64,000 nt of DNA from Candidatus Melainabacteria bacterium (GTDB lineage: Bacteria; Cyanobacteriota; Vampirovibrionia; Obscuribacterales; Obscuribacteraceae). Made by a program: the position numbers and the translations under genes. The notes beneath the pieces are model-generated. The model was not told the DNA's origin. It ran no database searches and was given only the letters and a program-made list of their open reading frames with translations. Shown one piece after another: positions 33,127 through 42,579 of the stretch. How positions within the stretch are numbered: the first letter of the stretch is position 1; each line of letters begins with the position of its first letter. Location: positions 2,108,001 through 2,172,000 of the forward strand of contig CP064963.1 in the NCBI GenBank assembly GCA_016699165.1, written 5' to 3'.

Positions 33127-35877
33127 TTATCCTTGTGATTTCAAATTGAGTCTGAACGATTTTAATTCATTGGCACGAAAGTCTACTTCATAAACACCAG
33201 GTTTGGTGGCATTTATCAGCCCGTATCTAAAACCATCGAGATCCACTTCCTCCAGGTATCGATGGGTGATTCCGACATTGAGATTAGCAATCAAAGGCTT
33301 GTCGCTCGTATTTAAAATGCGCAAATTATAGCCTTGCGTATCTTCAAACATTGCCATCAAAACAAGATTTTGATTGTCAATTTCACAAAAGGACCACGAC
33401 GCTTGTTTGGATGGTGGCAACTTTGGTTTGAAGCCTTTTTGACAAACTGGCGCCGCCCAGAGCGGATTTTCAAAGAGAGTTGCCAAATGATACGCTTCGC
33501 TAGACTCATCACTTTCAAGTGGTGCCCAGCCATAAATTGCTATTTGCTCACCAAGACAATTTCCCTCAGGTGTATCCATATGAGGACCGGCACCGCCACC
33601 GCGGCTCCACAAGCCTCCTCTGGATAGCTTAGAGAACGCACGCAACAAAGTAATGCTTACTGTATTTTCAGTAGCGCCATATTCTGGCAGACCGCTATTT
33701 AAAAATAATTGATCTCCTGCAATGAAGAAACGCTGGCAGGCAAATCTATCAAGAGGCATTTCCGTATACTTGCCTACAGGCAGTTGTGATGCGCCTTTCG
33801 TCACCGGTCGCTTAACCAGTGAGAAGTGATTTTCGGCAAGTGTTTCACCATCTTTTACTTTTGCTTTGAATTCAACTTCTAGTCGATGGTCGCGCGATTG
33901 ATTCTGCCAGGTGGTCTGGAAAAACAAAACTGGCACACCAGCTTTAAGAGTAATTGTAGTGTAAAGCTTGTGTTTAAGAGTTTCTTTGGAGCGCTCGAAT
34001 ACCGTTAATATGTTTTTGGTTTCGGCTCCATCTAACACTTTTTGATCTTTGCTTTCGACGATCCCTTCTGGAATGTCAATTTCGTGCACCAATTCGATTG
34101 CACAAACAAGGGCGCCTTTCGATTTGACACTTGCTTTTACAAACTTAGCTTCAATCGATTTATCTTTATATATGGGGTCGAAATTATAGCTATCTCCGCC
34201 ATCTGCGACATCTTTGAAGGACATGGTCAAATCATATTTTTTCTTGCCTGCCTCCACATTAAGACTACCTTTTTGGTCAAAGTGCAAAGTCATAAACTCG
34301 TTTGCAATTGAACTCTCAGTAGAGGGAGTCAACGCTTTGGCTGGTGTTGCCACCTCTGAAAAGTTAGAACATCCAAGAGCCGGTACTTTGGCGTTGAGCC
34401 AACCGCTCACTCTTGTTATGTCGCGATAAGTGGGAACGCCGCCGTTCCATCCGAAAAGTTCTGTGCATGGCTCTGCTAAATCAATTTGAATGGACTTGGC
34501 TTTATCATCGCCAATAGCGTCCAAAACGGCTTTGAAAGCCTCTTCTATAGACATAGACATGTTTTCAAACGCCATTTCAAATGCCACCGGACCTGATACT
34601 GGACGGCTTGAAAAATTGAAAAGTATATAGTCCTTTATCTGTGCTTTAGGATCAGCTAATTTGAAGTAGCCTCGGGACAAACCTTGTGCGGGAGAGGTTT
34701 TGGAAACTTGCGAATTCAAAAGTAGACTCTCACGAACGCGTGTTTCTAGATTATCCAAAATAGAATTAACGGTTTGAAAACGAGTCAACATTTCCTGATG
34801 GACAGCATCCACACTGCAACCGCAAATGCTGTCGTGAGGCTGATTGCGCAACACTTGTTTGAGAGCGAACAACAGCTCTTCAAACGGATATTTAGTTAAA
34901 TTCAATCCACTAGCAAAAGTTGATAGCGGTTCTACCAATTTAAATAGTCTGTGCTCAACTTGTCTGTTCAGACGTTTTAGATAAAGACGACTGGATAGAA
35001 CACCAGGCAAAAGATATGCTCCAGCCATTTTATTCACATAATCGTTATGACGCAACTCGCCTTCCCAAATAGGAATTTGCTTTTTGTCCTTTTCCTGCAA
35101 GTTTTGCAGCCTGGTCAAATAGCTAGCAAGAGTCACCACTTCAAGGGTAGGCTGACTGCCATTTTCCTTAAACGAATCTTTCAGTAGTTGTAATTGATGA
35201 TTAAACGAAGGCGGAGCGCCGATATGATCACCACCAACTGGCACCAATGCTGAGTCGTTTATTTTAGATGAAGGCCAATCGGCAAGTGTTTTGCTAACTG
35301 GATTGTTCGGGTCTTTTGCATCGTGAAAACAAGTCTGGTAATAACCGCGCGATAAGACATGACAAAACACGTTGCTTCCATCTGGGCTTTCCCATATAAA
35401 TTCGGTGCCATCAGATGCGATACTGGCAGGTATTCCTCGCCAGGCTGTGGCGTTATTAATACTAAATCCACGCAAAATACGAGGAATGTCCTGACTATGA
35501 CCAAAAGTGTCGGGACTGTAGCCGACCATCATGGGTTTGCCGAATTGACGCGCTACACCAAGGCCGGTTTTCAAATTGCGGATAAGACTTTCGCCATTTA
35601 CTAGCATGTGATCGCACAAAACGTACCAGGGGCCAACAACGACTTTGCCTGCTTTTACCAGAGTTTCAATCTTAGATTTTAGCTGCGGTTGAATCTCGAG
35701 CAAGTCTTCGAGTAAAACAGTCTGACCATCAAGCTGGAAACTTGGTAAATTGCCAGACTCGATTTGCTTAATGATACCGCCAATGACACCAGGTAATTGC
35801 ATTCGGTATTGCTCGAATGTAAAATACCATTCGCGGTCCCAGTGAGTATGAAGAAAGAATGAATAACTTGTCGCCAT
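33127..35877 (-). CDS. GH38 alpha-mannosidase-like glycosidase
   Basis: A 916-residue glycoside hydrolase of family 38, cleaving alpha-mannosides. The zinc and catalytic motif HTHWDREW puts His10, His12 and Asp14 at the N-terminus. The nucleophile Asp123 lies in MVGYSPDTFGHS, and a second zinc histidine in CGCSVDAVHQEM. The length is normal (800-1000), with a C-terminal beta-rich part. No signal peptide is seen, so it works in the cytosol on imported or stored glycans. It sits between a sugar-isomerase-like gene 7 bases upstream and the Clp-N gene downstream, forming one operon. Confidence 0.92.
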   Translation of the reverse strand: MATSYSFFLHTHWDREWYFTFEQYRMQLPGVIGGIIKQIESGNLPSFQLDGQTVLLEDLLEIQPQLKSKIETLVKAGKVVVGPWYVLCDHMLVNGESLIRNLKTGLGVARQFGKPMMVGYSPDTFGHSQDIPRILRGFSINNATAWRGIPASIASDGTEFIWESPDGSNVFCHVLSRGYYQTCFHDAKDPNNPVSKTLADWPSSKINDSALVPVGGDHIGAPPSFNHQLQLLKDSFKENGSQPTLEVVTLASYLTRLQNLQEKDKKQIPIWEGELRHNDYVNKMAGAYLLPGVLSSRLYLKRLNRQVEHRLFKLVEPLSTFASGLNLTKYPFEELLFALKQVLRNQPHDSICGCSVDAVHQEMLTRFQTVNSILDNLETRVRESLLLNSQVSKTSPAQGLSRGYFKLADPKAQIKDYILFNFSSRPVSGPVAFEMAFENMSMSIEEAFKAVLDAIGDDKAKSIQIDLAEPCTELFGWNGGVPTYRDITRVSGWLNAKVPALGCSNFSEVATPAKALTPSTESSIANEFMTLHFDQKGSLNVEAGKKKYDLTMSFKDVADGGDSYNFDPIYKDKSIEAKFVKASVKSKGALVCAIELVHEIDIPEGIVESKDQKVLDGAETKNILTVFERSKETLKHKLYTTITLKAGVPVLFFQTTWQNQSRDHRLEVEFKAKVKDGETLAENHFSLVKRPVTKGASQLPVGKYTEMPLDRFACQRFFIAGDQLFLNSGLPEYGATENTVSITLLRAFSKLSRGGLWSRGGGAGPHMDTPEGNCLGEQIAIYGWAPLESDESSEAYHLATLFENPLWAAPVCQKGFKPKLPPSKQASWSFCEIDNQNLVLMAMFEDTQGYNLRILNTSDKPLIANLNVGITHRYLEEVDLDGFRYGLINATKPGVYEVDFRANELKSFRLNLKSQG

Positions 35878-35884
35878 GAGCCTC

Positions 35885-36760
35885 TTACAGTTTTATCAGG
35901 GGTGCAATTTTGGCAATACTTTGATCGAGCGCATCTTCCATTTGGGTCTGATCTCCATAAATAAATTCGTCATCGAAACGTAAAGAAAAAGTTCCTTTGA
36001 ATTCATAGAGTTTGAGCAATTCAATAAGTTGAGCCCAGTCGACTTTGCCTTTGCCCACAAGTCTATAGCGCCACCAGAGCGGTCCATACATGCCGCTGTC
36101 TTTAAGCATTTCGCGATCTATTTCAACATCTGCGCCTTCGATGTTTTCGATTGCCGAAGCAAAATGTGACAGCACAGCTAGATAATCGATACCAAGCCAC
36201 AAACAATCTCCAGGCGAAAAGCTCAAAGACAGTCCCTGACAGCTAGATAACAAATCGCGCCAGTCTTGCGGCTCCATTGCCCGCCATTTTTTAAGCGAGG
36301 TTCCGCGTCTGCTCTCTGGTGCTGAAAGTCTAAGCACAGGCTTGATTTGATGCGGCTCCATTAAGATCATCATTTCTTTGTAGTCTTGCTCGAATGCACC
36401 TTTCCATTCTTCATCAAGACCTGGCTCTATATGAAAACCAATGCGCTTACAATGAAGAAAATTAGCCACTTTCACAAGTTTGGAGAGCATAGCTAAGAAT
36501 TTTTGAGACGATTTTTTGTTGCCAGGTTGATGCTCGAACTCAAGATTTATTGAGGCAATTTCCACTTCGCGCTCAGCACACAAATCTTTGAGCGAAGTGA
36601 GATAAGTCTCTTCTTTTTTGTTGACTTCAAGAGCGCCTTTACTCGATGTACTAAAAGGCGAAAAAGAAAATTCAAGCGACGGGATACCTTTTTGATGGGC
36701 AAGTTCGACTGATTCTTTTAAGCCGGCACCAAATTTAGTGGCATCAAAACAAAGTTTCAT
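35885..36760 (-). CDS. Xylose-isomerase-like TIM-barrel protein
   Basis: A 291-residue protein of the AP-endonuclease-2/xylose isomerase-like TIM barrel group, which includes sugar isomerases and epimerases. Visible parts are an N-terminal strand with LEFSFSPF, a metal-type segment IGFHIEPG, the helix-strand GEG-type region VGKGKVDWAQLIELLKLYEFKGTFSLRF, and acidic DDE at the end. Metal ligands are not all in place, so the chemistry is uncertain. It is the first gene of the mannosidase operon, which suggests sugar release and processing. Confidence 0.75.
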   Translation of the reverse strand: MKLCFDATKFGAGLKESVELAHQKGIPSLEFSFSPFSTSSKGALEVNKKEETYLTSLKDLCAEREVEIASINLEFEHQPGNKKSSQKFLAMLSKLVKVANFLHCKRIGFHIEPGLDEEWKGAFEQDYKEMMILMEPHQIKPVLRLSAPESRRGTSLKKWRAMEPQDWRDLLSSCQGLSLSFSPGDCLWLGIDYLAVLSHFASAIENIEGADVEIDREMLKDSGMYGPLWWRYRLVGKGKVDWAQLIELLKLYEFKGTFSLRFDDEFIYGDQTQMEDALDQSIAKIAPLIKL

Positions 36761-36830
36761 CGAAGGACATTACCTTGAGGAACAGAGACCCCGTAAAGGA
36801 TAGCAGATTCGAACAGCTTCTATTTTAAAT

Positions 36831-37490
36831 CTAGTATTCGCTCAAATAAGCTTGACGAATGCGCGGATCTTTTATGTCATTAAAGTCCATCCTTGTCAGG
36901 GTCTTGGCGCGAAACTCGCCGCCGTGACGCAAAGACAAAGTGACTGGGGTGTTTGGCGTCCCCACGATTAAGTCGTAGCACTCTTCGCGATTGAGACCTT
37001 GAGTAGGAACCCCGTCTACCGCCACGATTACATCTTCTGGCACAATGCCTGCTGTAAAGGCTGGAGTGCCGGGAAAAACGTTATTGACTACAGGCGAATA
37101 GCCTTGCTGACAGAGGAATTTGACTCCGATAATGCCAATATTTGATTGAATAGAAGTATCGAAAAAACCATTATTGACATTGCTTTGCAAGCGACCATTT
37201 TGAGTCTGCATATCAAGTCTGCTTTTCTCTTGTGAAAGCTTGAATTTTTTATTCTTCTTTTCTTTGCCAACCTTCTCATGGTGCTGGACTCCAGCTTTGA
37301 GAGGCTCCTTTTTTGGTAACTGGGTAGGCGCCGGCGTCGTGTTATCGAGCTTGGGCTCTGCCATTTGCAACTGATAGGTTGATTGACCTAGATTCTGACT
37401 AGGTGCCGTTTGCGCCTGAGCGACAGTGACAGAGCCAAGGAGCCCGGCTCCTATCAACAAATTTAAAGCTCTTGAAACGTTCGTTTTCAT
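36831..37490 (-). CDS. Secreted PDZ-domain protein
   Basis: A 219-residue protein with a signal peptide (cut near AQAQT, residue 26). After a low-complexity linker (residues 30-110) rich in K, Q and P, there is a PDZ domain at about 120-200 with the segments IGIIGVKF, NNVFPGTPAFTAGIVPEDVIVAVDG and LIVGTPNTPVTLSLRHGG. There is no protease domain, so it is a periplasmic binding adaptor. Start at 37490. It is divergent from mdh with a 225-base gap. Confidence 0.82.
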   Translation of the reverse strand: MKTNVSRALNLLIGAGLLGSVTVAQAQTAPSQNLGQSTYQLQMAEPKLDNTTPAPTQLPKKEPLKAGVQHHEKVGKEKKNKKFKLSQEKSRLDMQTQNGRLQSNVNNGFFDTSIQSNIGIIGVKFLCQQGYSPVVNNVFPGTPAFTAGIVPEDVIVAVDGVPTQGLNREECYDLIVGTPNTPVTLSLRHGGEFRAKTLTRMDFNDIKDPRIRQAYLSEY

Positions 37491-37604
37491 AGTAAGGAAT
37501 TAGACAGACAAACAATCAATTTGGTTCCACTCAATGCTTGATTCTTCCCAAATTTCCAAGAAATCCCCGTCCAGTTAATAAAAGGCTCATAATGCTCATA
37601 TTAC

Positions 37605-37610
37605 TATAAT
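37605..37610 (+). promoter_or_regulatory. -10 box upstream of mdh
   Basis: A perfect TATAAT lies 106 bases before the mdh start within an AT-rich stretch that also has CATAAT at 37589. No clear -35 is seen. It would give a leader of about 100 bases. Confidence 0.4.
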
Positions 37611-37715
37611 GCTTAAACATAAGCTAAAAGAACCGGACAAGCCCTAGTTGCGTGCTAGTCTGATGCTCTTCGCATTTAATCTCGTACTTTTTTGTACTTC
37701 TTGGAGGTTGTCAAA

Positions 37716-38651
37716 GTGAGTAAGGTCACAGTAGTTGGAGCAGGAAACGTTGGAGCAACATGCGCTCAGTATGTAGCTGAAAAAAATATCGCCGATGTGG
37801 TGCTAATTGATGTAGTCGAAGGGTTGCCCCAGGGCAAATCGCTCGACCTCATGCAAGCCGCTCCCATCAACTATCATGACCGCAAAATCACCGGCACAAA
37901 CGACTATGCCGCAACCAAAGATTCAGACGTAATTGTTATCACCGCAGGCATCGCCCGCAAACCCGGCATGTCACGCGACGACTTGTTGAAGACAAACGCC
38001 AACATCGTCCAGAGCGTTGTCGAGCAAACAATCAAACATAGTCCTAACGCTATCTATATATGTGTAACCAACCCGCTAGACGTCATGACCTACTTGACCT
38101 GGAAAACTAGCAAGTTGCCCAAAAACCGTGTACTTGGTATGGCTGGCGTACTTGATAGCGCTCGCTTCCAAACATTCATCGGCATGGAAACTGGCTGCTC
38201 GGTAGAAGATATCCGCGCCATGGTGCTTGGTGGACACGGCGACTTGATGGTGCCTTTAACCCGCATGGCAACAGTAAACGGCATTCCAATATCCGAATTG
38301 CTTCCTCAAGCAAAAATTGACGAAATGGTCGTAAGAACACAAAATGGCGGCATCGAAATCGTCAACTTCATGAAGACCAGCGCATTTTATGCACCAGGCG
38401 CCTCTGCTGCTCAGATGGTTGAATCAGTACTGTTCGACAAAAAACGTCTACTTCCTTGCTGCGTACTTGCCGAAGGCGAATACGGCTTGAAAGATGTTTA
38501 TGTCGGTCTGCCTTGCATCGTTGGCAAAAACGGCGTAGAAAAAATCGTCGAACTCAAACTCGAAAAAGAAGAGTCAGCAGCACTTAAAAAATCGGCTGAC
38601 GCTATTCGCGAAAACATCGATGTATTGAACAAATTGATGGTTCCAGCCTAG
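37716..38651 (+). CDS. mdh: Malate dehydrogenase
   Basis: It oxidises malate to oxaloacetate with NAD in the citric acid cycle. The 311-residue protein is of the LDH-like MDH type: NAD loop VVGAGNVGATCAQ, active-site loop GIARKPGMSRDDLLKTNANIV (with arginines for malate), the VTNPLDVMTY strand and catalytic GGHGDLMVPL. I chose the GTG at 37716, since GGAGG lies 8 bases upstream and the family starts there. The longer frame from 37692 is not needed. Its stop overlaps the next gene's GTG by one base. Confidence 0.96.
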   Translation: MSKVTVVGAGNVGATCAQYVAEKNIADVVLIDVVEGLPQGKSLDLMQAAPINYHDRKITGTNDYAATKDSDVIVITAGIARKPGMSRDDLLKTNANIVQSVVEQTIKHSPNAIYICVTNPLDVMTYLTWKTSKLPKNRVLGMAGVLDSARFQTFIGMETGCSVEDIRAMVLGGHGDLMVPLTRMATVNGIPISELLPQAKIDEMVVRTQNGGIEIVNFMKTSAFYAPGASAAQMVESVLFDKKRLLPCCVLAEGEYGLKDVYVGLPCIVGKNGVEKIVELKLEKEESAALKKSADAIRENIDVLNKLMVPA

Positions 38652-39595
38652 TGACTTCAAAGACTACTTTAGTCTTAGCAGTGCTGGCGCTAATCTCGCT
38701 AGGTGCAGGGCCGTCGAAAGCGGCCCTCACCTCGCTTGAGCCACCTAAGGCTGCCGAGGAAGAAAAACTAGTCGAGCGCAATTTGCAAATTCTCGAGCGC
38801 AAGTGGAACGAGCACGACTTAGATGGCGTAATGCGACACTATGCCGACGACTACATTAACAACGACGGTCTTGATAAAAAGTCTGTTTCTGAGCTGACTA
38901 AAGACCTCTGGAAAAATTATCCAGACGCAAAATCCACTTCTAAAATGGGCAAAATAAGAGTCGAAGGTAAATTTGCTACCGTCGATTCGCATGATACCGC
39001 CACTGGTTACACTGCCAAAGAATTACCGGCTGTTGGTGGCAAAGGCGAGTTGTCGTCAATTTCTGAAGGACAGCTGTTCTTGAAGAAAGTAGGCGATGAA
39101 TGGAAAATCATTGGCGATAGAATTGACTACGAGCGCGTACGTGTTGCATTTGGAGTTGCGCGCAATTTAAAAGCAACTTTTACAGCACCTGAGCAAGTAA
39201 AAGCAGGACAAGAATATTCTGCTCGCTTACTTGTACAAGTACCACCTGAGCTGCTTGCTGTGGGTTCAATCACCTCTGAGCCGCTGCAATATCCGCAAGT
39301 TACTCATACTGAAGTGTGGAGACAAATCGACGAAGATTCGCAGACGATCGAACGCGTAATTCGTGCCAATGCCTCAAATCACAATGAGTTGTTAATGGCC
39401 ACAATTGGAATCACCGGAATGGGTGAGACCGAGCGCATGAAGCTAAAAGGTCTCACTTATATTACTCGCAGAATGAATGTTGTGCCTCTGAACACTCCAG
39501 TCACCAAGCCCGCATCTAAGTCAAAATCTAGTGATGGCGACTCGAAAAAAATGCCGGAAATAACTCCCGATTTAAACGACGAAACTCTTGAGTAA
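38651..39595 (+). CDS. Secreted NTF2-like/SnoaL-type protein
   Basis: A 314-residue protein with a signal peptide (cleavage near SKA-AL, residue 24). An NTF2-like domain spans about residues 38-160 (the helix NLQILERKWNEHDLDGVMRHYADDY, then strands with GQLFLKKVGDEWKIIGDRI). A second beta-rich domain follows, with a Ser/Lys-rich tail. The fold is common for small-molecule or dimerisation roles. The GTG start overlaps the mdh stop (TAGTG) and its end overlaps lspA, so it belongs to a coupled chain of five genes. Confidence 0.8.
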   Translation: MTSKTTLVLAVLALISLGAGPSKAALTSLEPPKAAEEEKLVERNLQILERKWNEHDLDGVMRHYADDYINNDGLDKKSVSELTKDLWKNYPDAKSTSKMGKIRVEGKFATVDSHDTATGYTAKELPAVGGKGELSSISEGQLFLKKVGDEWKIIGDRIDYERVRVAFGVARNLKATFTAPEQVKAGQEYSARLLVQVPPELLAVGSITSEPLQYPQVTHTEVWRQIDEDSQTIERVIRANASNHNELLMATIGITGMGETERMKLKGLTYITRRMNVVPLNTPVTKPASKSKSSDGDSKKMPEITPDLNDETLE

Positions 39596-40079
39596 GAATT
39601 CGAAATTAATTACTTTCATTTTTCTATTCTTAAGCTTAGGCGCAGACATTTTAACTAAAATCTGGGCCAAGTCAAACTTGACTCCTGGAGCCGAGTACAA
39701 GGCAATTCCTGGCTTGATCAATTTTACATTGACCACCAATACTGGTGGCGCGTTTTCTTTTGGTCAAAATAATTTTTGGATGGTTACTGGTGCAGCAAGC
39801 CTTTTGACTCTGGCAATTATTGCCTGGTGGATCAAAAAAGAATTAAAAGGACCGACTTTCTTAAATACAGAAAGAACAGCCATAGGCTTTCTTCTTGGTG
39901 GTGCGCTGGGCAATTTAATAGACAGATTTAGATTTGGCAAAGTGACAGACTTTATCGAATTTGCTTTTATCAATTTTCCAATTTTCAATGTAGCCGACAT
40001 CTCCATAGATATTGGCATCGGGCTTTTGTACATCGCTTTGTGGCAAAAACACAAAATGGAAAAATCCCAAAGTGAATGA
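39588..40079 (+). CDS. lspA: Lipoprotein signal peptidase (signal peptidase II)
   Basis: It cleaves signal peptides of lipoproteins in the inner membrane. The 163-residue protein has four membrane segments and the catalytic aspartates Asp112 (GNLIDRF) and Asp137 (NVADISID). The TTG start lies within the preceding gene. The many lipobox proteins in this window are its likely substrates. The pair lspA-rluD is a common bacterial order. Confidence 0.95.
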   Translation: MSKNSKLITFIFLFLSLGADILTKIWAKSNLTPGAEYKAIPGLINFTLTTNTGGAFSFGQNNFWMVTGAASLLTLAIIAWWIKKELKGPTFLNTERTAIGFLLGGALGNLIDRFRFGKVTDFIEFAFINFPIFNVADISIDIGIGLLYIALWQKHKMEKSQSE

Positions 40080-41037
40080 AGAAGAGCTAGAAATAATTTT
40101 TGAAGGCGCGCCGGACCTGCCTCAAAGTCCACGCCTTGATCAATTTCTTGCGTTTGAATTGCCCGAGCACAGTCGTGCTTACTTGCAAAAACTGATAGAT
40201 CAAAATCTAGTACAAGTTAACGCAAAAGTGGCCAAAGCCTCACTCAAACTCAAAGTGGGCGACAGTATTTCGCTCAACTTACCAGAACCTGTGCCACTAC
40301 TAGTAGAACCAGAAAATATTCCACTTACCATTGTATTCGAAGATAAAAATATGCTTGTAATAAACAAGCCTGCAGGCATGATTACTCATCCTGGAGCGGG
40401 CGTATCATCAGGCACTCTGGTAAACGCCGTGATGTTTCATTGCGGCTCTGAACTATCGGGAATATCTGGAACTATGCGTCCGGGCATTGTGCATCGTTTA
40501 GACAAAGACACTAGCGGATTGATTATGGTGGCAAAAAACGATTTGGCTCACCAATCTCTTGCCGCACAAATTGCAGCAAAGACAGCAAGACGAGCTTATT
40601 TAGCCATTCTTGAAGGTCATCTCAAAATCAAAGAAGGCGTAGTGGACAAACCAATTGGACGCAATCCCAAAGATAGAAAATCGATGTCCATTAATCAAAG
40701 CGGCAGACGTGCTGTGACACGATACAGAGTTTTGCAAGACTTCGCCAAATATTCTCTTGTCGAATGCGATTTAGAAACAGGGCGAACACACCAGATACGT
40801 GTGCACATGGCCCATTTTCAAGCGCCTGTGGTGGGCGATCTTGTTTACAATAACAAAACAACTGGAAATCTGGCAAAACGCACGAAACTAGGGCTTAGCG
40901 GGCAAGCATTGCACGCTTATAAACTGGCTTTCACTCACCCAATTACAGAAGAATTGATAGAATTGCAGGCCGATCCACCTGAGGATTTCGCCGCGCTTTT
41001 GACTAAACTGAGCAAAGCGGAAGGACTAAATATATGA
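40072..41037 (+). CDS. rluD: RluD-type 23S rRNA pseudouridine synthase
   Basis: A 321-residue pseudouridine synthase of the RluA/RluD group, modifying uridines in large-subunit rRNA. An N-terminal S4 RNA-binding domain (about residues 18-75) precedes the catalytic domain with the signature GIVHRLDKDTSGLIMVAKN, whose Asp is the nucleophile. RluD fits best by length and neighbourhood, but other members of the family cannot be excluded. The GTG at 40072 overlaps the lspA stop. The frame from 40012 is a mere extension. Confidence 0.9.
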   Translation: MNEEELEIIFEGAPDLPQSPRLDQFLAFELPEHSRAYLQKLIDQNLVQVNAKVAKASLKLKVGDSISLNLPEPVPLLVEPENIPLTIVFEDKNMLVINKPAGMITHPGAGVSSGTLVNAVMFHCGSELSGISGTMRPGIVHRLDKDTSGLIMVAKNDLAHQSLAAQIAAKTARRAYLAILEGHLKIKEGVVDKPIGRNPKDRKSMSINQSGRRAVTRYRVLQDFAKYSLVECDLETGRTHQIRVHMAHFQAPVVGDLVYNNKTTGNLAKRTKLGLSGQALHAYKLAFTHPITEELIELQADPPEDFAALLTKLSKAEGLNI

Positions 41038-41384
41038 GCAAAGCAATCGTTCCGATTATCTTTTGTATTTTGACCACTGCTTTCGTTTTGGCAGTGACCT
41101 TTTGCAATACCCAACCTGTGAAAATATCAATTTTAGGCTCGGCATTGGACTTGGCTCCGGGCTTTCTGGCACTTGGCACTTTTGCTTTAGGCGTTGTGTC
41201 TGTTCTATCTTTTGCCCTTGTGCGTCAAGGCAAGAAAATGGCATCTAACAAAATAGAAGGTGAATGGGAAAAGCAGGACGCCAAGCTTTTGAACGAAGTT
41301 CAATCAGACAAAGTGAAATTGCTCGAAGCCAAGATTGATACGCTTGAAACAGCGCTCAAATCCGCCCTCTCACGCAACAAATAA
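41034..41384 (+). CDS. LapA-domain membrane protein
   Basis: A 116-residue protein with two membrane segments (about 5-23 and 42-63) joined by an ILGSALDLAPG loop. A coiled coil follows in residues 75-112 (EVQSDKVKLLEAKIDTLETALK). This is the layout of LapA/DUF1049 proteins, found near envelope-assembly genes. Its ATG overlaps the end of rluD by four bases. Confidence 0.82.
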   Translation: MSKAIVPIIFCILTTAFVLAVTFCNTQPVKISILGSALDLAPGFLALGTFALGVVSVLSFALVRQGKKMASNKIEGEWEKQDAKLLNEVQSDKVKLLEAKIDTLETALKSALSRNK

Positions 41385-41401
41385 CTGAAATAAAATCTTT
41401 T

Positions 41402-41899
41402 CTATTCGCCCATCGACTTGAAATCAGACGCATTCAAGCCATCCACGAATTTTTTAAATTCTTGCGCCTCTGCTTCGTCTTTCTCATAATCGGCAGGAAC
41501 AGTGGCTTCGTGCACTACTTGCGGTGACACAAAAATAGGTGCTTTAGCTCTAAGTGCAAGCGCAATAGCATCTGAAGGTCTTGCGTCTATCGCTTTAGTT
41601 GTATCCAATCTCGAATCGCTCAACACAAGCCTGATTGTGGCGTAGTAAGTACTGGAAGAAAGTTCGTTTATTTCGATGCGATCGACTTTGAATCCAAGCT
41701 CTGTAATTGAATTTAAAAGTAAGTCATGAGTCATTGGACGCTCAGGTCTTTCGCCTTCGAGTGCTGCACTTATGGCCCGCGCCTCAAACATGCCAATCCA
41801 GATAGGAAGAGCCCGCCGTTTGGTACTGTCGTTGAGAAGAACGATCGGGTGCCCATTTCTAGCGTCAAGGGCGATTACTGCTACATGCATCTCAATCAT
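41402..41899 (-). CDS. Bifunctional nuclease family protein (DUF151)
   Basis: A 165-residue protein of the bifunctional nuclease family. Segments are an N-terminal strand-rich part (VLLNDSTKRRALPIWIGMFEARAI), then MTHDLLLNSITELGF and DARPSDAIALALRAKAPIFVS, which is the strongest signature. In other bacteria the family acts on DNA or RNA. The role here is inference. It is convergent with the lapA gene, 17 bases apart, and stands alone. Confidence 0.9.
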   Translation of the reverse strand: MIEMHVAVIALDARNGHPIVLLNDSTKRRALPIWIGMFEARAISAALEGERPERPMTHDLLLNSITELGFKVDRIEINELSSSTYYATIRLVLSDSRLDTTKAIDARPSDAIALALRAKAPIFVSPQVVHEATVPADYEKDEAEAQEFKKFVDGLNASDFKSMGE

Positions 41900-42097
41900 T
41901 CTATTTACTTTGACCCTGGCTTCCTTTTCTAAATTTTACGTTAGATAGCCCCATCTAGCCACATTTCTCCTTATTCCCTTATATAGCCTGAATTTTGCGG
42001 TTTTAAGATAAATTTTTATGGCTGAGCCTGTCTAAAGCCCGATGGTTACCTGCAAGACACATGATGCAAAGAGCAAATAACACCTCTTCACGCTGAG

Positions 42098-42125
42098 TTG
42101 TGAAATAAACCTTTTATGGCATAAT
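42098..42125 (+). promoter_or_regulatory. Promoter of tRNA-Leu
   Basis: TTGTGA (42098), a 16-base spacer and CATAAT (42120-42125). The -10 is preceded by TGG, giving the extended form TGGCATAAT. The predicted start is about 35 bases before the tRNA. The preceding 200 bases contain no protein-like frame. Confidence 0.6.
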
Positions 42126-42165
42126 GCTATCAATGCCCTCTGATCGCCCAGTCGATCACATGCTA

Positions 42166-42246
<81 letters not shown>

Positions 42247-42285
42247 AATTTTTAAACACTCAAAATAGTAACAGTCGGTGAAACC

Positions 42286-42573
42286 ATGCTTCTTCAGCGC
42301 GCACAGTGGCCTCATACACCCGGCGATATTGTCAAAGCTCTAGACGGTGTCTGGGGCGTAGTCGGCGCGGTTGGCGAAAACGGCAATCTCTTTCGTCTGG
42401 AGCGCAGTCTCAAAGCGCCCACAACTTACACTTTTATTGAGTACAAAGGACAGGACGAGACAAATATTCTGAGCCAGGAAACTTTTGAGCCAGAACATCG
42501 CATCGAACTGCTTAAAAGATTTGCCAAAGAACTTGGCTTCAATCCAGAAGCGATTGTTAGCTACGCGGAATAG
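42286..42573 (+). CDS. Small hypothetical protein
   Basis: A 95-residue soluble protein, not recognised. Residues 10-55 look like a small beta barrel (DIVKALDGVWGVVGAVGENGNLFRLE with IEYKG), and the C-terminus is helical. It lies 6 bases before the HerA-like ATPase gene and 40 bases after tRNA-Leu. It is probably co-transcribed with both. The start has no clear ribosome site. Confidence 0.55.
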   Translation: MLLQRAQWPHTPGDIVKALDGVWGVVGAVGENGNLFRLERSLKAPTTYTFIEYKGQDETNILSQETFEPEHRIELLKRFAKELGFNPEAIVSYAE

Positions 42574-42579
42574 CGCGCC

